Notes: a model not told the origin generated them from the sequence alone. Numbered from the stretch's first letter, positions 1 to 9,232 are shown. The stretch is DNA of 64,000 nucleotides from Ga0077555 sp964500805 (GCA_964500805.1 CAZCQH010000011.1:57208-121207); one strand, 5' to 3'. Numbers and translations are program-made.

Positions 1-1
1 A

Positions 2-112
2 AGGATCGAGCCGAAGCAGATCGCGCTCCGTGATGGCTTTGTCGAGTGCCACCTTTACGATGCGGACCCATCAAGCGGCGTGCGAGCCAAGAAACAGTCT
101 GTGATCCCATGA
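2..112 (+). CDS. C-terminal end of an unrecognised protein (cut by window edge)
   Basis: An open frame runs from the window edge to a TGA at 110-112 and gives 36 residues ending in KKQSVIP. The codons are ordinary for this genome, and the next gene follows 34 bases later in the same direction, so this is probably the tail of a real upstream gene. Too little remains to name a family. Confidence 0.4.
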   Translation, partial: RIEPKQIALRDGFVECHLYDADPSSGVRAKKQSVIP

Positions 113-146
113 CTGGCCCAAGTAGAGCTGCGGGCAGCGATTCGGC

Positions 147-773
147 ATGACAATGTATCCAGACGATGGCTCGAGCGATCCCGGGGCTGCCCAGACCGAG
201 GTTCAGGCGACCGAAGTCGAAATCCGCGTTCGTCGCATGCATCGGCGCGACATCAATCGCGTGTGGGAATTCTTGAAGAAGGTCTTCCGCGACGTGAACC
301 GCGAAACGGTCGAGTATCAACGGCCGCGCCACAAGAAGCATTTCCTCGAGATTTACGAGGAAGAGGGCATCGAGCAGCTGGTCTTCGAGTTCAAGCACGG
401 GACCAAGTACGAGCTCGTCGGGTACGCGGAGTACGCTTACGAGATCGTCGATAGCGACAGCTGGATGAATCACCGCTACTTCGAGAAGCGCGGCATGCGC
501 CCGATGTTCGTCGAGGAGATCGCCGTGCACCCGGATTACCACGGCATGGATATCGGCTCCTTCATGTTCGAGCAGATCCAGCACGCCGCGAAACTTCGCG
601 GCAGCACGCACATCGTGCTCGAGGTGGCCGAGAACAACGAGGAAGCCTTGCGCTTCTATCGTGCGCGCAATTTCCAAAAGCTCGACGCCGCGATCTTCCT
701 ATCGCTGAAGCTCGACACGAGCGGCGAGCTGCTCCATCAACGCAAGCTGAAACTGCGGTCCAAGTCGCAGTGA
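147..773 (+). CDS. GNAT-family N-acetyltransferase
   Basis: Predicted cytosolic acetyltransferase of 208 residues using acetyl-CoA; the substrate cannot be read from sequence. The GNAT core runs from about residue 27 to 190. The strand-4 stretch MFVEEIAVHPDYHGMDIG leads into the acetyl-CoA pyrophosphate loop, where the usual Q/RxxGxG/A is relaxed to HGMDIG. The later ENNEEALRFYRARNF is the typical alpha4 region (N..A..FY...GF) with Asn in place of Gly. The first 25 residues are low in structure and could be partly untranslated. It stands alone, facing the minus-strand stress protein. Confidence 0.8.
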   Translation: MTMYPDDGSSDPGAAQTEVQATEVEIRVRRMHRRDINRVWEFLKKVFRDVNRETVEYQRPRHKKHFLEIYEEEGIEQLVFEFKHGTKYELVGYAEYAYEIVDSDSWMNHRYFEKRGMRPMFVEEIAVHPDYHGMDIGSFMFEQIQHAAKLRGSTHIVLEVAENNEEALRFYRARNFQKLDAAIFLSLKLDTSGELLHQRKLKLRSKSQ

Positions 774-816
774 GTGGTCTACATAGCGACCGCCGGATGC
801 CCGCGCATAAGCCGCT

Positions 817-1644
817 TCAGTTCGCCATGAGTACCGGCACATCGAGCTTGGCGATAACGTGTCTCGTCGCCCCGCCGAACAGAAACTCCCGGAATGCCGA
901 TCGACCATAGGCTCCCATGACGAGAAGGTCGCCCTCCATGCTACGAACTGTCGAAAGGAGCTTGCCTCCGGCTTCCGCATCACTCGCCTCGAAGGGAACC
1001 ACGTCGACGTTGGACGCGTAAGCTCTCAAGTACGTCCCGATGTCGTGTTCAGGCCGTCGCGTAACGCTCGACATCGGATCTCGCTCCTTGCCGACCAGCA
1101 CAGTCACACGCTCGGCCGTCGCAATGAGCGGGAGTGCACCTCGCAATGCCGCCGCCGATTGCCGGCTATGGTTCCAAGCGATCACGATACGTTTCCCAAC
1201 ACTCCCGCGATACCCTGATCGGGGGACAATCAGGGTCGGTGTTCCGCAGCTGATGGCGCATTCTTCGACGACATCGGTGCCGAGCCCTTCGAGCCCGCTT
1301 GCTGACTGTTCGACGACGACGAGATCGTGGCAGCGGCCAGCCAAGTTCAAGAGCTCGTTGGCGTTGCCTTCGCCGACCTGCCATTCGGCCTTGACACCCG
1401 CTTTCTCGCACGCCTCGAGGAACCGCGCCTGGGCTTTGGCGGTGAGCGGGGCGTCCCTTGCTTCTGCGTCTCGTACGGACTGACTATTAGCGCCCAGGAC
1501 GAGCTTCAGCATCGCGAGCTCGCGAATGGTGTAGAGGCCGGTGAGCCTCGCGTCGAACCGCTTGGCGAGCTCAATCGCGACGTCGATCGATGCCGACCAC
1601 TCCTGATACGACCTCACATGCACAATGATTCTCTTCCAGGTCAT
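817..1644 (-). CDS. Universal stress protein, tandem UspA domains
   Basis: A 275-residue protein with two Usp domains, roughly residues 3-142 and 150-274. The second domain ends in MGAYGRSAFREFLFGGATRHV, which fits the ATP-binding pattern G-2x-G-9x-G(S/T) of the family; the first domain lacks this signature and has LVVVEQSASGLEGL at the same place, so only one nucleotide site is expected. Proteins of this type help cells survive stress, but the mechanism is usually unknown. It is monocistronic and convergent with the upstream acetyltransferase. Confidence 0.9.
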   Translation of the reverse strand: MTWKRIIVHVRSYQEWSASIDVAIELAKRFDARLTGLYTIRELAMLKLVLGANSQSVRDAEARDAPLTAKAQARFLEACEKAGVKAEWQVGEGNANELLNLAGRCHDLVVVEQSASGLEGLGTDVVEECAISCGTPTLIVPRSGYRGSVGKRIVIAWNHSRQSAAALRGALPLIATAERVTVLVGKERDPMSSVTRRPEHDIGTYLRAYASNVDVVPFEASDAEAGGKLLSTVRSMEGDLLVMGAYGRSAFREFLFGGATRHVIAKLDVPVLMAN

Positions 1645-1671
1645 AGCTGTAATACCTCTGCGCTGTTCAAG

Positions 1672-1905
1672 TCACCCGCCAGAACCGAGCAAACCGTCCG
1701 AACGCGTGCGAATACGATCGTCTTCTGTCAATTTGTCTTTCGGCAGGATCACGCCCACCCAGCAGCTAGTGCGTCGGGCGGAGCTCGGCAATCGCTTCCG
1801 CAAACGATGGAGAATTCCGATTGCCCACGACAGCACAGCCGATAAGCTGAAGCCGACGTGAGGCTCTTCCGGAGTCGGTGCCGGAGCCTGTGGGCGTTTT
1901 TTCAT
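1672..1905 (-). CDS. Possible small hypothetical protein
   Basis: A 77-residue frame with ATG start, divergent from the M20 peptidase. Its middle (FSLSAVLSWAIGILHRLRK) could be one membrane segment followed by a basic stretch, and the rest is charged. I recognise no family and see no clear ribosome site, so it may be a chance frame in the 230-base gap. Confidence 0.2.
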   Translation of the reverse strand: MKKRPQAPAPTPEEPHVGFSLSAVLSWAIGILHRLRKRLPSSARRTSCWVGVILPKDKLTEDDRIRTRSDGLLGSGG

Positions 1906-1922
1906 CGGAGACGTACGGGGCT

Positions 1923-3350
1923 ATGAGCAAAAAATCGAGCAGGGCTGGAGCTATTGCCCGGGCTGAGGCTTACGTCGACGACGGCCGTTTTGAGGTTGAT
2001 CTCGCCCGTCGAGTCGCCGTCAAGACCGAAAGTCAGAAGTTTCCTGACCCGGCAGCGCTCGCCGAATGTCATCGCTATCTGGACGATGAGATGAAACCCG
2101 CATTCGCTGCCATGGGGTTCGCCTCGCGCGTCTATGAGAACCCGATCAAAGGCCAGGGCCCGATTTTCTTGGCTGAGCGCATCGAGGATCCGAAGCTGCC
2201 GACCATCCTCGGTTACGGACACGGCGATGTCGTGCGCGGCATGGACGAGCAATGGACCAAGGGCAAGGGCCCCTGGATCACGGCCCGCGACGGCGAGCGT
2301 CTCTACGGCCGCGGTACGGCCGACAACAAGGGCCAGCACACGCTGAACATGGCGGCCATGAAGGCCGTGATGGAAGAGCGCGGCGGGCGGCTCGGCTTCA
2401 ACGCGAAGTTCATGATCGAGATGGGCGAGGAAGCCGGCTCCAAGGGGCTCAAAGAGCTGGCGCAGGCAAAAAAGGCCGATTTCGCCGCCGATGTATTGAT
2501 CGCCTCCGACGGACCACGCGTGCGCCAGGACCGGCCGACCATGGCTCTCGGCTGCCGCGGCGCAATAAACTTCGATCTCGTTGTCGACCTACGCGAAGGT
2601 GGCCATCATTCCGGCAACTGGGGTGGCTTGATCGCCAATCCGGGCTTCATCCTAGCCCATGCGCTCACCTCCATCGTTGGTCCGAACGGCGAGCTCCTCG
2701 TCGAGGAGCTGAAGGCGCCGCCCATGACTTCCGCCGTGCGGGAGGTCATCGCCGATGTCGAGATCGACGGCGGCGACAAGGGCCCTGCCGTCGACGAATG
2801 GTGGGGCGAGCCCGATCTGACACCAGCAGGCCGTGTCTACGCCGCCAATACATTCAACATCCTGACGTACTGGACCGGAACACCGGGCCGGCCCGTCAAC
2901 GCCATTCCCCCAAAGGCCGTTGCCAACTGCCAGCTGCGCTTTGTCGCCGGCACCAATGTCGACAACATCATTCCGGCGCTCGAACGCCATCTGAAGGCCA
3001 AAGGCTTCGACTCCGTGAAGGTGACACCGCCTCCCGCCATCAACGACGGCTTCTTTGCCGCTTCTCGCATCGAGCCCGATCACCCGTGGTCGATGTTCGT
3101 GCGCGGCTCGATCCAGCGCTCCTCCAATGTAAAGCCAGCGGTGATCCCATCATCCGGCGGCTCGATTTGCAACGATGTTTTCACCGACGACCTGGGCATG
3201 CCGACGATCTGGATTCCGCACTCCTATGCGTCCTGCTCGCAACATTGGCCGGACGAGCACATCCTGGTACCGCTCTCCCGCAGCGCCATCGGCGTGATGG
3301 CCGGCCTCTACTGGGATATCGGCGAGGGCAAAGGCGTGCCAGGGCGGTAG
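1923..3350 (+). CDS. M20-family metallopeptidase (copy 1)
   Basis: Predicted zinc-dependent exopeptidase or N-acyl amino acid hydrolase of the ArgE/DapE/CPG2 group, 475 residues. Motifs in order: YGHGDVV (H100, D102), GTADNKGQ (bridging metal ligand D134) and MGEEAGSKG (general base E169, metal ligand E170). The insertion dimerisation domain lies around 205-330, and the late SYASCSQH holds the expected C-terminal His. The ATG at 1923 is preferred because homology starts there and a short G-rich stretch precedes it; an upstream ATG in frame at 1878 is possible. It heads a co-directional run up to 9.1 kb, and a close paralogue lies at 5704. Substrate unknown. Confidence 0.88.
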   Translation: MSKKSSRAGAIARAEAYVDDGRFEVDLARRVAVKTESQKFPDPAALAECHRYLDDEMKPAFAAMGFASRVYENPIKGQGPIFLAERIEDPKLPTILGYGHGDVVRGMDEQWTKGKGPWITARDGERLYGRGTADNKGQHTLNMAAMKAVMEERGGRLGFNAKFMIEMGEEAGSKGLKELAQAKKADFAADVLIASDGPRVRQDRPTMALGCRGAINFDLVVDLREGGHHSGNWGGLIANPGFILAHALTSIVGPNGELLVEELKAPPMTSAVREVIADVEIDGGDKGPAVDEWWGEPDLTPAGRVYAANTFNILTYWTGTPGRPVNAIPPKAVANCQLRFVAGTNVDNIIPALERHLKAKGFDSVKVTPPPAINDGFFAASRIEPDHPWSMFVRGSIQRSSNVKPAVIPSSGGSICNDVFTDDLGMPTIWIPHSYASCSQHWPDEHILVPLSRSAIGVMAGLYWDIGEGKGVPGR

Positions 3351-3364
3351 CAAGGGGGAACACC

Positions 3365-4006
3365 ATGGGTGGTATCGAAACCGTTGTATTCGACATCGGC
3401 AACGTGCTGATCCGCTGGGACCCCTGCAATCTTTATCGCAAATTGGGATTCTCGGACGCGACCACGGCCGCGATCCTCGCTGAGACACGCTTGCTCGAGA
3501 TCAATCATCGCGTTCTGGATGCGGGCGGGCCTATACGGGCCACACTCGATGATCTCGCCGTTAAGTTTCCGCAGCATGCGGCCTTCATCAATGCCTTCGA
3601 CACGCGTTGGGTGGAAATGCTGGGCGGCCCCATCGAATCAAGCCTTGCCACTAAGGCGAAGCTGCGTCGCAACGGCGTACCCGTCCACGCTATCAGCAAT
3701 TTCCACCGCCAGAACTTCGACCTTGCCCGCACCCTGATGCCTGCTCTCAATCACTTCGACGAGGCGATTATCTCCGGCGATATCGGCATGGTGAAGCCAG
3801 ACGACGAAATTTTCCAAGTGCTCATTCAGCGTCGTCGCCTTCAGGTCGCGCGCACCGTCTTCGTCGACGACAATGCCGGGAACATAGACACTGCCCGCCG
3901 CCTGGGCTTCGCCACCATCCACTTTCGGGAAGGCAAAACCGATCTCGAAGCAGAGCTTGTTCAGCTTGGCTTGCCCCCTACCGCACTCTCCGTGAACGGT
4001 GCATGA
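3365..4006 (+). CDS. HAD-superfamily hydrolase, subfamily IA
   Basis: A 213-residue HAD phosphatase or haloacid-dehalogenase-like hydrolase. Motif I is FDIGNVL near residue 10, motif II is AISNF near residue 110, motif III contains K139 in GMVKPD, and motif IV is FVDDN near residue 160. Motif I has Gly where phosphatases carry the second Asp (DxD to DxG). This is seen in YihX-like and epoxide-hydrolase-N-terminal-like members, so phosphatase activity is not certain. It begins 15 bases after the M20 stop with the ribosome site AAGGGGG, so it is almost surely in the same operon. Confidence 0.85.
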   Translation: MGGIETVVFDIGNVLIRWDPCNLYRKLGFSDATTAAILAETRLLEINHRVLDAGGPIRATLDDLAVKFPQHAAFINAFDTRWVEMLGGPIESSLATKAKLRRNGVPVHAISNFHRQNFDLARTLMPALNHFDEAIISGDIGMVKPDDEIFQVLIQRRRLQVARTVFVDDNAGNIDTARRLGFATIHFREGKTDLEAELVQLGLPPTALSVNGA

Positions 4007-4106
4007 TCAAACGGCTTTCGCTCTGGGGCCAGCAGGCGAATCCGAAGTTCAGTCTGGTCGACGTCCTTCCGCAGCAGTGAAGCACTCAACGCTCGAGGAG
4101 CACACA

Positions 4107-4592
4107 ATGGGAATGCCATCGACCGCAGTCAGAGGTTTTTTCGCCGGCGCCTTATCGGTAATCACCGCGATGGCGGCAACTTGGTGGCTGATGCGCGCCG
4201 GAGGTTACATGCCCGCCAACGCCAATCCGCTCTGGTCATGGACACCGCCCGTAGCGCCGTTCGGTATACCCCGCGTCATCAATGTGATGTTCTGGGGTGG
4301 CGTCTGGGGGCTGGTCCTGTCGCTCCTGTTTCGAGGCCTCTCGGGAGCCAAGTATTGGCTCGCCTGGTTCATAGCCGGAGCCATAGCGGTGGCCGGAACC
4401 GCCATCTTCATCGTGCCAATGATCAAGGGCGAAGCCATGCGCGCGCTAACCGCCGAGAGCTTGCTGCGCAGCGGTTTCCTGAACGGCATGTTTGGCCTCG
4501 GCGCCGGACTCTGGAACATGATTCTCGGCGGTATGCGCCGCGACGAGCCGGTGCCCAGCATGGCCACGCGTGCCGGCCGCCGCATACAATGA
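4107..4592 (+). CDS. Small integral membrane protein
   Basis: A 161-residue protein of unknown function with about four hydrophobic segments (roughly 8-28, 53-72, 80-104 and 125-142), including VMFWGGVWGLVLSLLF and WLAWFIAGAIAVAGTAIFIVP. The ATG at 4107 follows the ribosome site GAGGAG. It sits between the HAD hydrolase and the monooxygenase in the same direction and is probably co-transcribed. I do not recognise a named family. Confidence 0.75.
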   Translation: MGMPSTAVRGFFAGALSVITAMAATWWLMRAGGYMPANANPLWSWTPPVAPFGIPRVINVMFWGGVWGLVLSLLFRGLSGAKYWLAWFIAGAIAVAGTAIFIVPMIKGEAMRALTAESLLRSGFLNGMFGLGAGLWNMILGGMRRDEPVPSMATRAGRRIQ

Positions 4593-4619
4593 TTCTATGC
4601 GATCGGTTGGGAGAGAGCT

Positions 4620-5672
4620 GTGGCTCACTCCGACCAACGGCGGCGTGGCATCCTGGATGAGTGTGACATGCATTTTGGCGTCTTCGACCATATGGACGAC
4701 TCCGGCCGCGATCCCGGCCGGCAGTTCGAGGAGCACCTCAAGCTCATCGAGGCCTACGACCGATCGGCGATTCACGCCTACCATCTGGCCGAGCACCACG
4801 GCACGCCGCTCGGCTTCGCGCCCTCGCCCAATGTGTTCCTGGCTGCCGCCAGCCAGCGTTCGAAGCGGCTGCGCCTCGGTGCCATGGTGCTGCTGGTGCC
4901 GCTTTACCCGCCGGTCCGCCTGATCCAGGAAATCTGCATGCTGGATCATTTGACCGGCGGCCGGCTGGAGCTCGGCATCGGCCGTGGCGTCTCGCCGATC
5001 GAGGTTGCCTTCTTCGGGCACGATCCAGCCGAAGGCGCCGACATGTTCGCGGAAGCCTTGCAGATCGTGCTCCGCGGACTGCAGACAGATGAGCTTAGTC
5101 ACACTGGCCGCTACTACCGCTTCGATCGCGTGCCGATGATCTTGAAGCCTGTGCAACGTCCGCATCCACCGCTCTGGTACGGTGCCAATCGCGCCGAGAG
5201 TGTTGTGCGGATTGCGGGTGACGGCATGAACATGATGATGAACGGTCCAGCGCCCCGCGTGCGCGAAATGACCGACCTTTACCGCCGCGAGTGGCGGCGC
5301 CTTGGGCGTAACCCGGCGCAACTCCCCTTTCTCGCGCTGAGCCGCCATGTTGTCGTAGCCGAGAATGGTGCTGAAGCGCGTTCCATTGCCGCGCGCACAT
5401 ATCGTCCCTGGCGCTGGGCAATCGAGAAGCTCTGGAAGGAGCGCGGCGTCCCGTTCCCGCTGGCGCTGCCTGCGGAGTTCGAGGAGCTTCAGAAACTCGG
5501 CCTCGGCATCGCCGGGAGTCCAAGGGAGGTGAGCAGTGCCATCGCAGCCCAGGCCGAGCAGGCCGGCTTTACCTACTTCTGTGCCCGTATGTGCTTCGGC
5601 GACATGCGCCACGATGAGGCCGCCGCTTCCGCTGCCCTGTTCATCAGCGAAGTGATGCCCGCGCTCTCGTAG
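4620..5672 (+). CDS. LLM-class flavin-dependent oxidoreductase (bacterial luciferase-like)
   Basis: A TIM-barrel monooxygenase of 350 residues that would use reduced FMN or F420 on an unknown organic substrate. Family marks are AEHHGTPLG near residue 58, the stretch MVLLVPLYPPVRLIQE, GRLELGIGRG near 117 and the late PHPPLWYGA. The GTG at 4620 has GGGAGAGAG just upstream; the ATG at 4668 (residue 17) is an alternative that trims a charged leader. With two M20 peptidases and an amidase around it, it may act on an amide or peptide-like compound, but this is inference. A second LLM protein lies at 59996. Confidence 0.85.
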   Translation: MAHSDQRRRGILDECDMHFGVFDHMDDSGRDPGRQFEEHLKLIEAYDRSAIHAYHLAEHHGTPLGFAPSPNVFLAAASQRSKRLRLGAMVLLVPLYPPVRLIQEICMLDHLTGGRLELGIGRGVSPIEVAFFGHDPAEGADMFAEALQIVLRGLQTDELSHTGRYYRFDRVPMILKPVQRPHPPLWYGANRAESVVRIAGDGMNMMMNGPAPRVREMTDLYRREWRRLGRNPAQLPFLALSRHVVVAENGAEARSIAARTYRPWRWAIEKLWKERGVPFPLALPAEFEELQKLGLGIAGSPREVSSAIAAQAEQAGFTYFCARMCFGDMRHDEAAASAALFISEVMPALS

Positions 5673-5703
5673 CGCCTCCTCAAACCACCAGCACCGGCAC
5701 TCC

Positions 5704-7110
5704 ATGTCCAAGTCCACCGCCATCGACCGCGCGCTTCACTACTTCGATAATGAACGTGCCGGCTATTTCGCCGATCTTGCGACCCTCGTTGCCATTCCGA
5801 CCGAAAGCCAGAATCCGGCGCGATTGCCCGAGATGCGGCAGTATCTCGAAGGTCCGATCCTCGGGCATTTGGCCAAACTCGGCTATGCGCATAAAATCTA
5901 CGAGAACCCGTTTGCCGGGGGCGGGCCGGTGCTGCTCGCGACGCGCATCGAGGATTCGTCGCTACCGACCTTCATCTGCTACGGCCATGGCGATGTCGTC
6001 CTCGGCATGGAGGGGCGATGGGCAAACGATCGCGATCCCTGGAAGTTGTCATTCGAAGGCGATCGGGTTTATGGCCGCGGCGTGGTTGACAACAAGGGTC
6101 AGCACCTCGCGCACATGGCCGCCATCGCGGAAATCCTCGCAGTGCGCAGCAAGCTCGGCTTCAACCACAAGTTCCTGATCGAGATGGGAGAAGAAACCGG
6201 TTCCAAGGGACTGAAAGAGGTTGTCGAGGCGAACAAGGCGGATTTCTCGGCGGACGGCTTTTTCTCTTCCGATGGCCCGCGCACCGAGCTGTCGAAGCCA
6301 AACATCACGCTCGGTAACCGCGGCTGCTGCACATTCATGCTCTCGGTCGACCTGCGCGATGGAGGTCATCACTCGGGGAACTGGGGCGGCCTCCTCGCCA
6401 ATCCCGGAATCATTCTGGCGCATGCCATCGCCTCCATCACCGACGCCAAGGGCAAGATCCTCGTTGAAGGCTGGAGGCCGCAGATCCCGCCGCACGTGCG
6501 CGAGGTGCTCAAGGGCATCGATCGCGAGGCGGGGCCGACCGCACCGAAGATCGACGACAGTTGGGGCGAACCTGGCCTCTCGCGCATCGAGAAGGTGACC
6601 GCCTTCAACACCTTCGAGGTGCTGGCGTTCGAAACCGGAAACCCCGAGAAACCCGTCAATGCCGTACCACCGAAGGCTCGCGCCGTGTGCCAGCTGCGCT
6701 ATGTCGTCGGAACCGACGAGACTAGGATCGAGGCCAATCTGCAGAAGCACTTGGAGGATCGCGGCTTCTCGCATGTGAAGGTCGGCCCACCGCCGGGTAA
6801 CAGCAATCCCTTTTATGCAAGCCGCACGGACCCGCGCCATTCTTTCGCGCAGTGGGTGCGCGGCGCCGTGGAGCGCCACTCAAATCATCCGTGCGGTGTG
6901 CTGCCGAACGGAGGCGGCTCGAATATGACTTACATCCTGCAGTATCTGGTCGGCATGCCATGCGTGTGGCTACCGCTCTCCTACGCCGGCTGCTCGCAGC
7001 ACGCGCCGAACGAGCATATGCTGAAGCCGTTGATGCGCGAAGGCCTGCGCCACGTCACCGGGGTCTATTGGGATCTCGGTGATCCAGCGACTGCCTACCG
7101 CCCCGATTGA
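5704..7110 (+). CDS. M20-family metallopeptidase (copy 2)
   Basis: A 468-residue paralogue of the protein at 1923. It shares the same order of motifs: CYGHGDVV (H95, D97), GVVDNKGQ (D129) and MGEETGSKG (E163, E164). Long stretches such as RDGGHHSGNWGGLLANPG and the C-terminal SYAGCSQHAPNEH closely match the first copy. All metal ligands and the general base are present, so it should be active. Copies flank the HAD, membrane and LLM genes, which suggests duplication inside one catabolic cluster and perhaps different side-chain preferences. Its end overlaps the leader of the amidase gene. Confidence 0.88.
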   Translation: MSKSTAIDRALHYFDNERAGYFADLATLVAIPTESQNPARLPEMRQYLEGPILGHLAKLGYAHKIYENPFAGGGPVLLATRIEDSSLPTFICYGHGDVVLGMEGRWANDRDPWKLSFEGDRVYGRGVVDNKGQHLAHMAAIAEILAVRSKLGFNHKFLIEMGEETGSKGLKEVVEANKADFSADGFFSSDGPRTELSKPNITLGNRGCCTFMLSVDLRDGGHHSGNWGGLLANPGIILAHAIASITDAKGKILVEGWRPQIPPHVREVLKGIDREAGPTAPKIDDSWGEPGLSRIEKVTAFNTFEVLAFETGNPEKPVNAVPPKARAVCQLRYVVGTDETRIEANLQKHLEDRGFSHVKVGPPPGNSNPFYASRTDPRHSFAQWVRGAVERHSNHPCGVLPNGGGSNMTYILQYLVGMPCVWLPLSYAGCSQHAPNEHMLKPLMREGLRHVTGVYWDLGDPATAYRPD

Positions 7111-7138
7111 CGCCAACAACTCGATCCACTGGAACCCA

Positions 7139-8587
7139 ATGACCGAACCCTGCGACCTCTCTGCCGTCGAAGCGCGCCGCCTGATCGGGGCACAAAAGCT
7201 TTCGCCCACCGAGCTCGCCGAGAGCTGTCTGAAGCGCACGGCTGAGATCAATGGCGCTATCAACGCCGTCGTCGCCCAGGACGAGAAGCTCTCCCGCAAG
7301 ACGGCCAAAGAACAGGACAAGCAGCTCCGCGAGGGAACCACTCCCCTGCCGCCGCTGTTCGGTCTCCCCGTCGGCGTGAAGGATCTCGAGCCCGTCAAAG
7401 GTCTCAGAACGACGTGGGGCTCGCTGATCTTCAAGGATCATGTCCCGACAGCCGACACGCCGATGGTCGCTAACGTGCGCGCGGCCGGTGCCAATATCTT
7501 CGCGAAGACTAACACGCCGGAATTTGGCGCCGGAGCAAATACCCGAAATCGCGTCTACGGCGCCACCGGCAATCCGTTCGATCCCGTGCTGACCGCCGCG
7601 GGCTCATCCGGCGGCTCAGCTGCGGCGCTGGCTGTTGGCATGATGCCACTCGCCACCGGATCCGACTACGGTGGCTCGCTGCGCACGCCATCCGCCTTTT
7701 GCGGCATCGTTGGCTTCCGCCCGTCGGTCGGCGTTGTGCCCGCGCCCGATCGCGCGGCCGGACTCATTCCGTGGGGTGTGCTCGGCCCCATGGGCCGCAG
7801 CGTTGCGGACGCCTATCTGCTGTTGCGTGCGCAGGTCGATCGTGACCGTGCGGAGCCCTTCTCCGTCTCCAAGCTGGAGCTGCCGGAGATGCTTGCCCCC
7901 GCCGACCTCGCCACGGTCCGTGCGGCGATTTCGTCCGACATGGGCCAGTGCCCCGTCTCAAAATCGATCCGCAAGGCGTTCAAGAGAAAATCGACACTAT
8001 TCGCGAAGCACATCGGACATCCTGACGACGCTCATCCTGACTTCTCCGGCATTCATGAGATCTTCGAGGTTCATCGCGGCATCGCGTTTGTCACGTCGCA
8101 CCAAGAGAAGCTCGCCAAGCATCGTGATCTCCTCGATCGGAATGTGACGGACAACACTGAGCGTGGCTTGAAGCTCACGGTCGCCGAGATCGGTCGCGGC
8201 TTTGTCGAGCAGCACAAACTCATGAAACGCGTGCTCGAATTTTTCGAGGACTACGACGTACTGATCACGCCGACGGCTTCCGTATCGCCGTTCCCGCACG
8301 CGCAGCTCTTCGTCGAGGAGATCGACGGAGAGAAGATGCCCACCTACATGCGGTGGCTGGCGCTCGCCTATGCGCCGACCATGGCGCTCTGCTGCTCGTG
8401 CGCCATCCCCTGCGGGCGCGATGAAGCCGGCTTACCCTTCGGTATCCAGATCATTGGACCGCGCGGCTCCGACTTGCGCGTCCTGCAGATTGCGCTGGCG
8501 CTCGAAGAAGCCATGGCTGCCGATCCCGAAACTGCGCGGCCTTGCCCTGATCTGAAGGCGCTTGCGCGCAAAGCGAAGCGGTCGTAA
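7139..8587 (+). CDS. Amidase-signature family hydrolase
   Basis: A 482-residue amidase with the Ser-cisSer-Lys triad visible: K81 in PVGVKD, S156 in AAGSSGGSAAALA and the nucleophile S180 in GSDYGGSLRTP. It hydrolyses an amide bond of an unknown small substrate. GatA function is unlikely because no gatB or gatC is nearby. The ATG at 7139 is chosen since homology begins a few residues later. It lies 28 bases after the second M20 gene and is probably co-transcribed with the peptidases. Confidence 0.88.
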   Translation: MTEPCDLSAVEARRLIGAQKLSPTELAESCLKRTAEINGAINAVVAQDEKLSRKTAKEQDKQLREGTTPLPPLFGLPVGVKDLEPVKGLRTTWGSLIFKDHVPTADTPMVANVRAAGANIFAKTNTPEFGAGANTRNRVYGATGNPFDPVLTAAGSSGGSAAALAVGMMPLATGSDYGGSLRTPSAFCGIVGFRPSVGVVPAPDRAAGLIPWGVLGPMGRSVADAYLLLRAQVDRDRAEPFSVSKLELPEMLAPADLATVRAAISSDMGQCPVSKSIRKAFKRKSTLFAKHIGHPDDAHPDFSGIHEIFEVHRGIAFVTSHQEKLAKHRDLLDRNVTDNTERGLKLTVAEIGRGFVEQHKLMKRVLEFFEDYDVLITPTASVSPFPHAQLFVEEIDGEKMPTYMRWLALAYAPTMALCCSCAIPCGRDEAGLPFGIQIIGPRGSDLRVLQIALALEEAMAADPETARPCPDLKALARKAKRS

Positions 8588-8596
8588 GCGCGACGC

Positions 8597-9148
8597 ATGG
8601 CGAACAAGCTGACAGACATCGGCCTGATCCTGCAGGCGGCGCACTTTTCCGCCGACAAGCATCGCGATCAGCGGCGCAAGGGCAGCCGCAACACGCCCTA
8701 CATCAATCACCCACTGGAGGTGGCTGAGCGCTTGAACCGTATCGGCGGTATCGAGGATGCGACAGTGCTGGTGGCCGCGATTCTGCACGACACGATCGAG
8801 GACACGGAGACCACAGCTACCGAGATCGAGCGCCTGTTCGGGCATGACGTAGCGAAGCTGGTTGCAGAATTGACGGTCGACAAGGAACCCTACTGGACCG
8901 TGCGCAAGCGCGCTGAGATCGATGGTGCGCCGCGGCTGTCGCGCAAGGCCAAGCTGATCAAGCTGTCCGACAAAACCAGCAACGTCGCCGATACGATTTC
9001 CAATCCACCGGGCGAGTGGACATTGCAGCGGCGGCGCGATTACCTCGAGTTCGCCCGGCTCGTCGCGGACGGCTGCCGCGGCGTCAACGATGCGCTCGAT
9101 GCCGAGTTCGACCGCGTCATGAGCGAAGCGCGCGCCAAGATTGGATGA
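8597..9148 (+). CDS. HD-domain small alarmone hydrolase-like protein (MESH1/SpoT-hydrolase type)
   Basis: A 183-residue metal-dependent phosphohydrolase. The motifs match the hydrolase domain of SpoT and MESH1: RKGSRNTPYINHPLEVA near residue 27, AILHDTIEDT near residue 61 (HD plus ED), and LSDKTSNV near 123 (the later metal ligand Asp). Length is close to stand-alone MESH1 (about 180), with no synthetase, TGS or ACT domain. Likely reaction is (p)ppGpp to GDP/GTP plus pyrophosphate, though MESH1 can also act on NADPH. It begins 9 bases after the amidase stop. Confidence 0.82.
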   Translation: MANKLTDIGLILQAAHFSADKHRDQRRKGSRNTPYINHPLEVAERLNRIGGIEDATVLVAAILHDTIEDTETTATEIERLFGHDVAKLVAELTVDKEPYWTVRKRAEIDGAPRLSRKAKLIKLSDKTSNVADTISNPPGEWTLQRRRDYLEFARLVADGCRGVNDALDAEFDRVMSEARAKIG

Positions 9149-9232
9149 CAGTTCAGTCGGACGTCGGACTTCGCCGGACGAGCCGTGTGAGCGCCACCCC
9201 GCGCGCAGTGGCCCGCTCACTCCGACCTACAG

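Noticed and set aside
7139..8587. GatA subunit of the tRNA amidotransferase
   Set aside because: The triad matches GatA too, but no gatB or gatC is nearby and the setting is a peptidase and amidase cluster.
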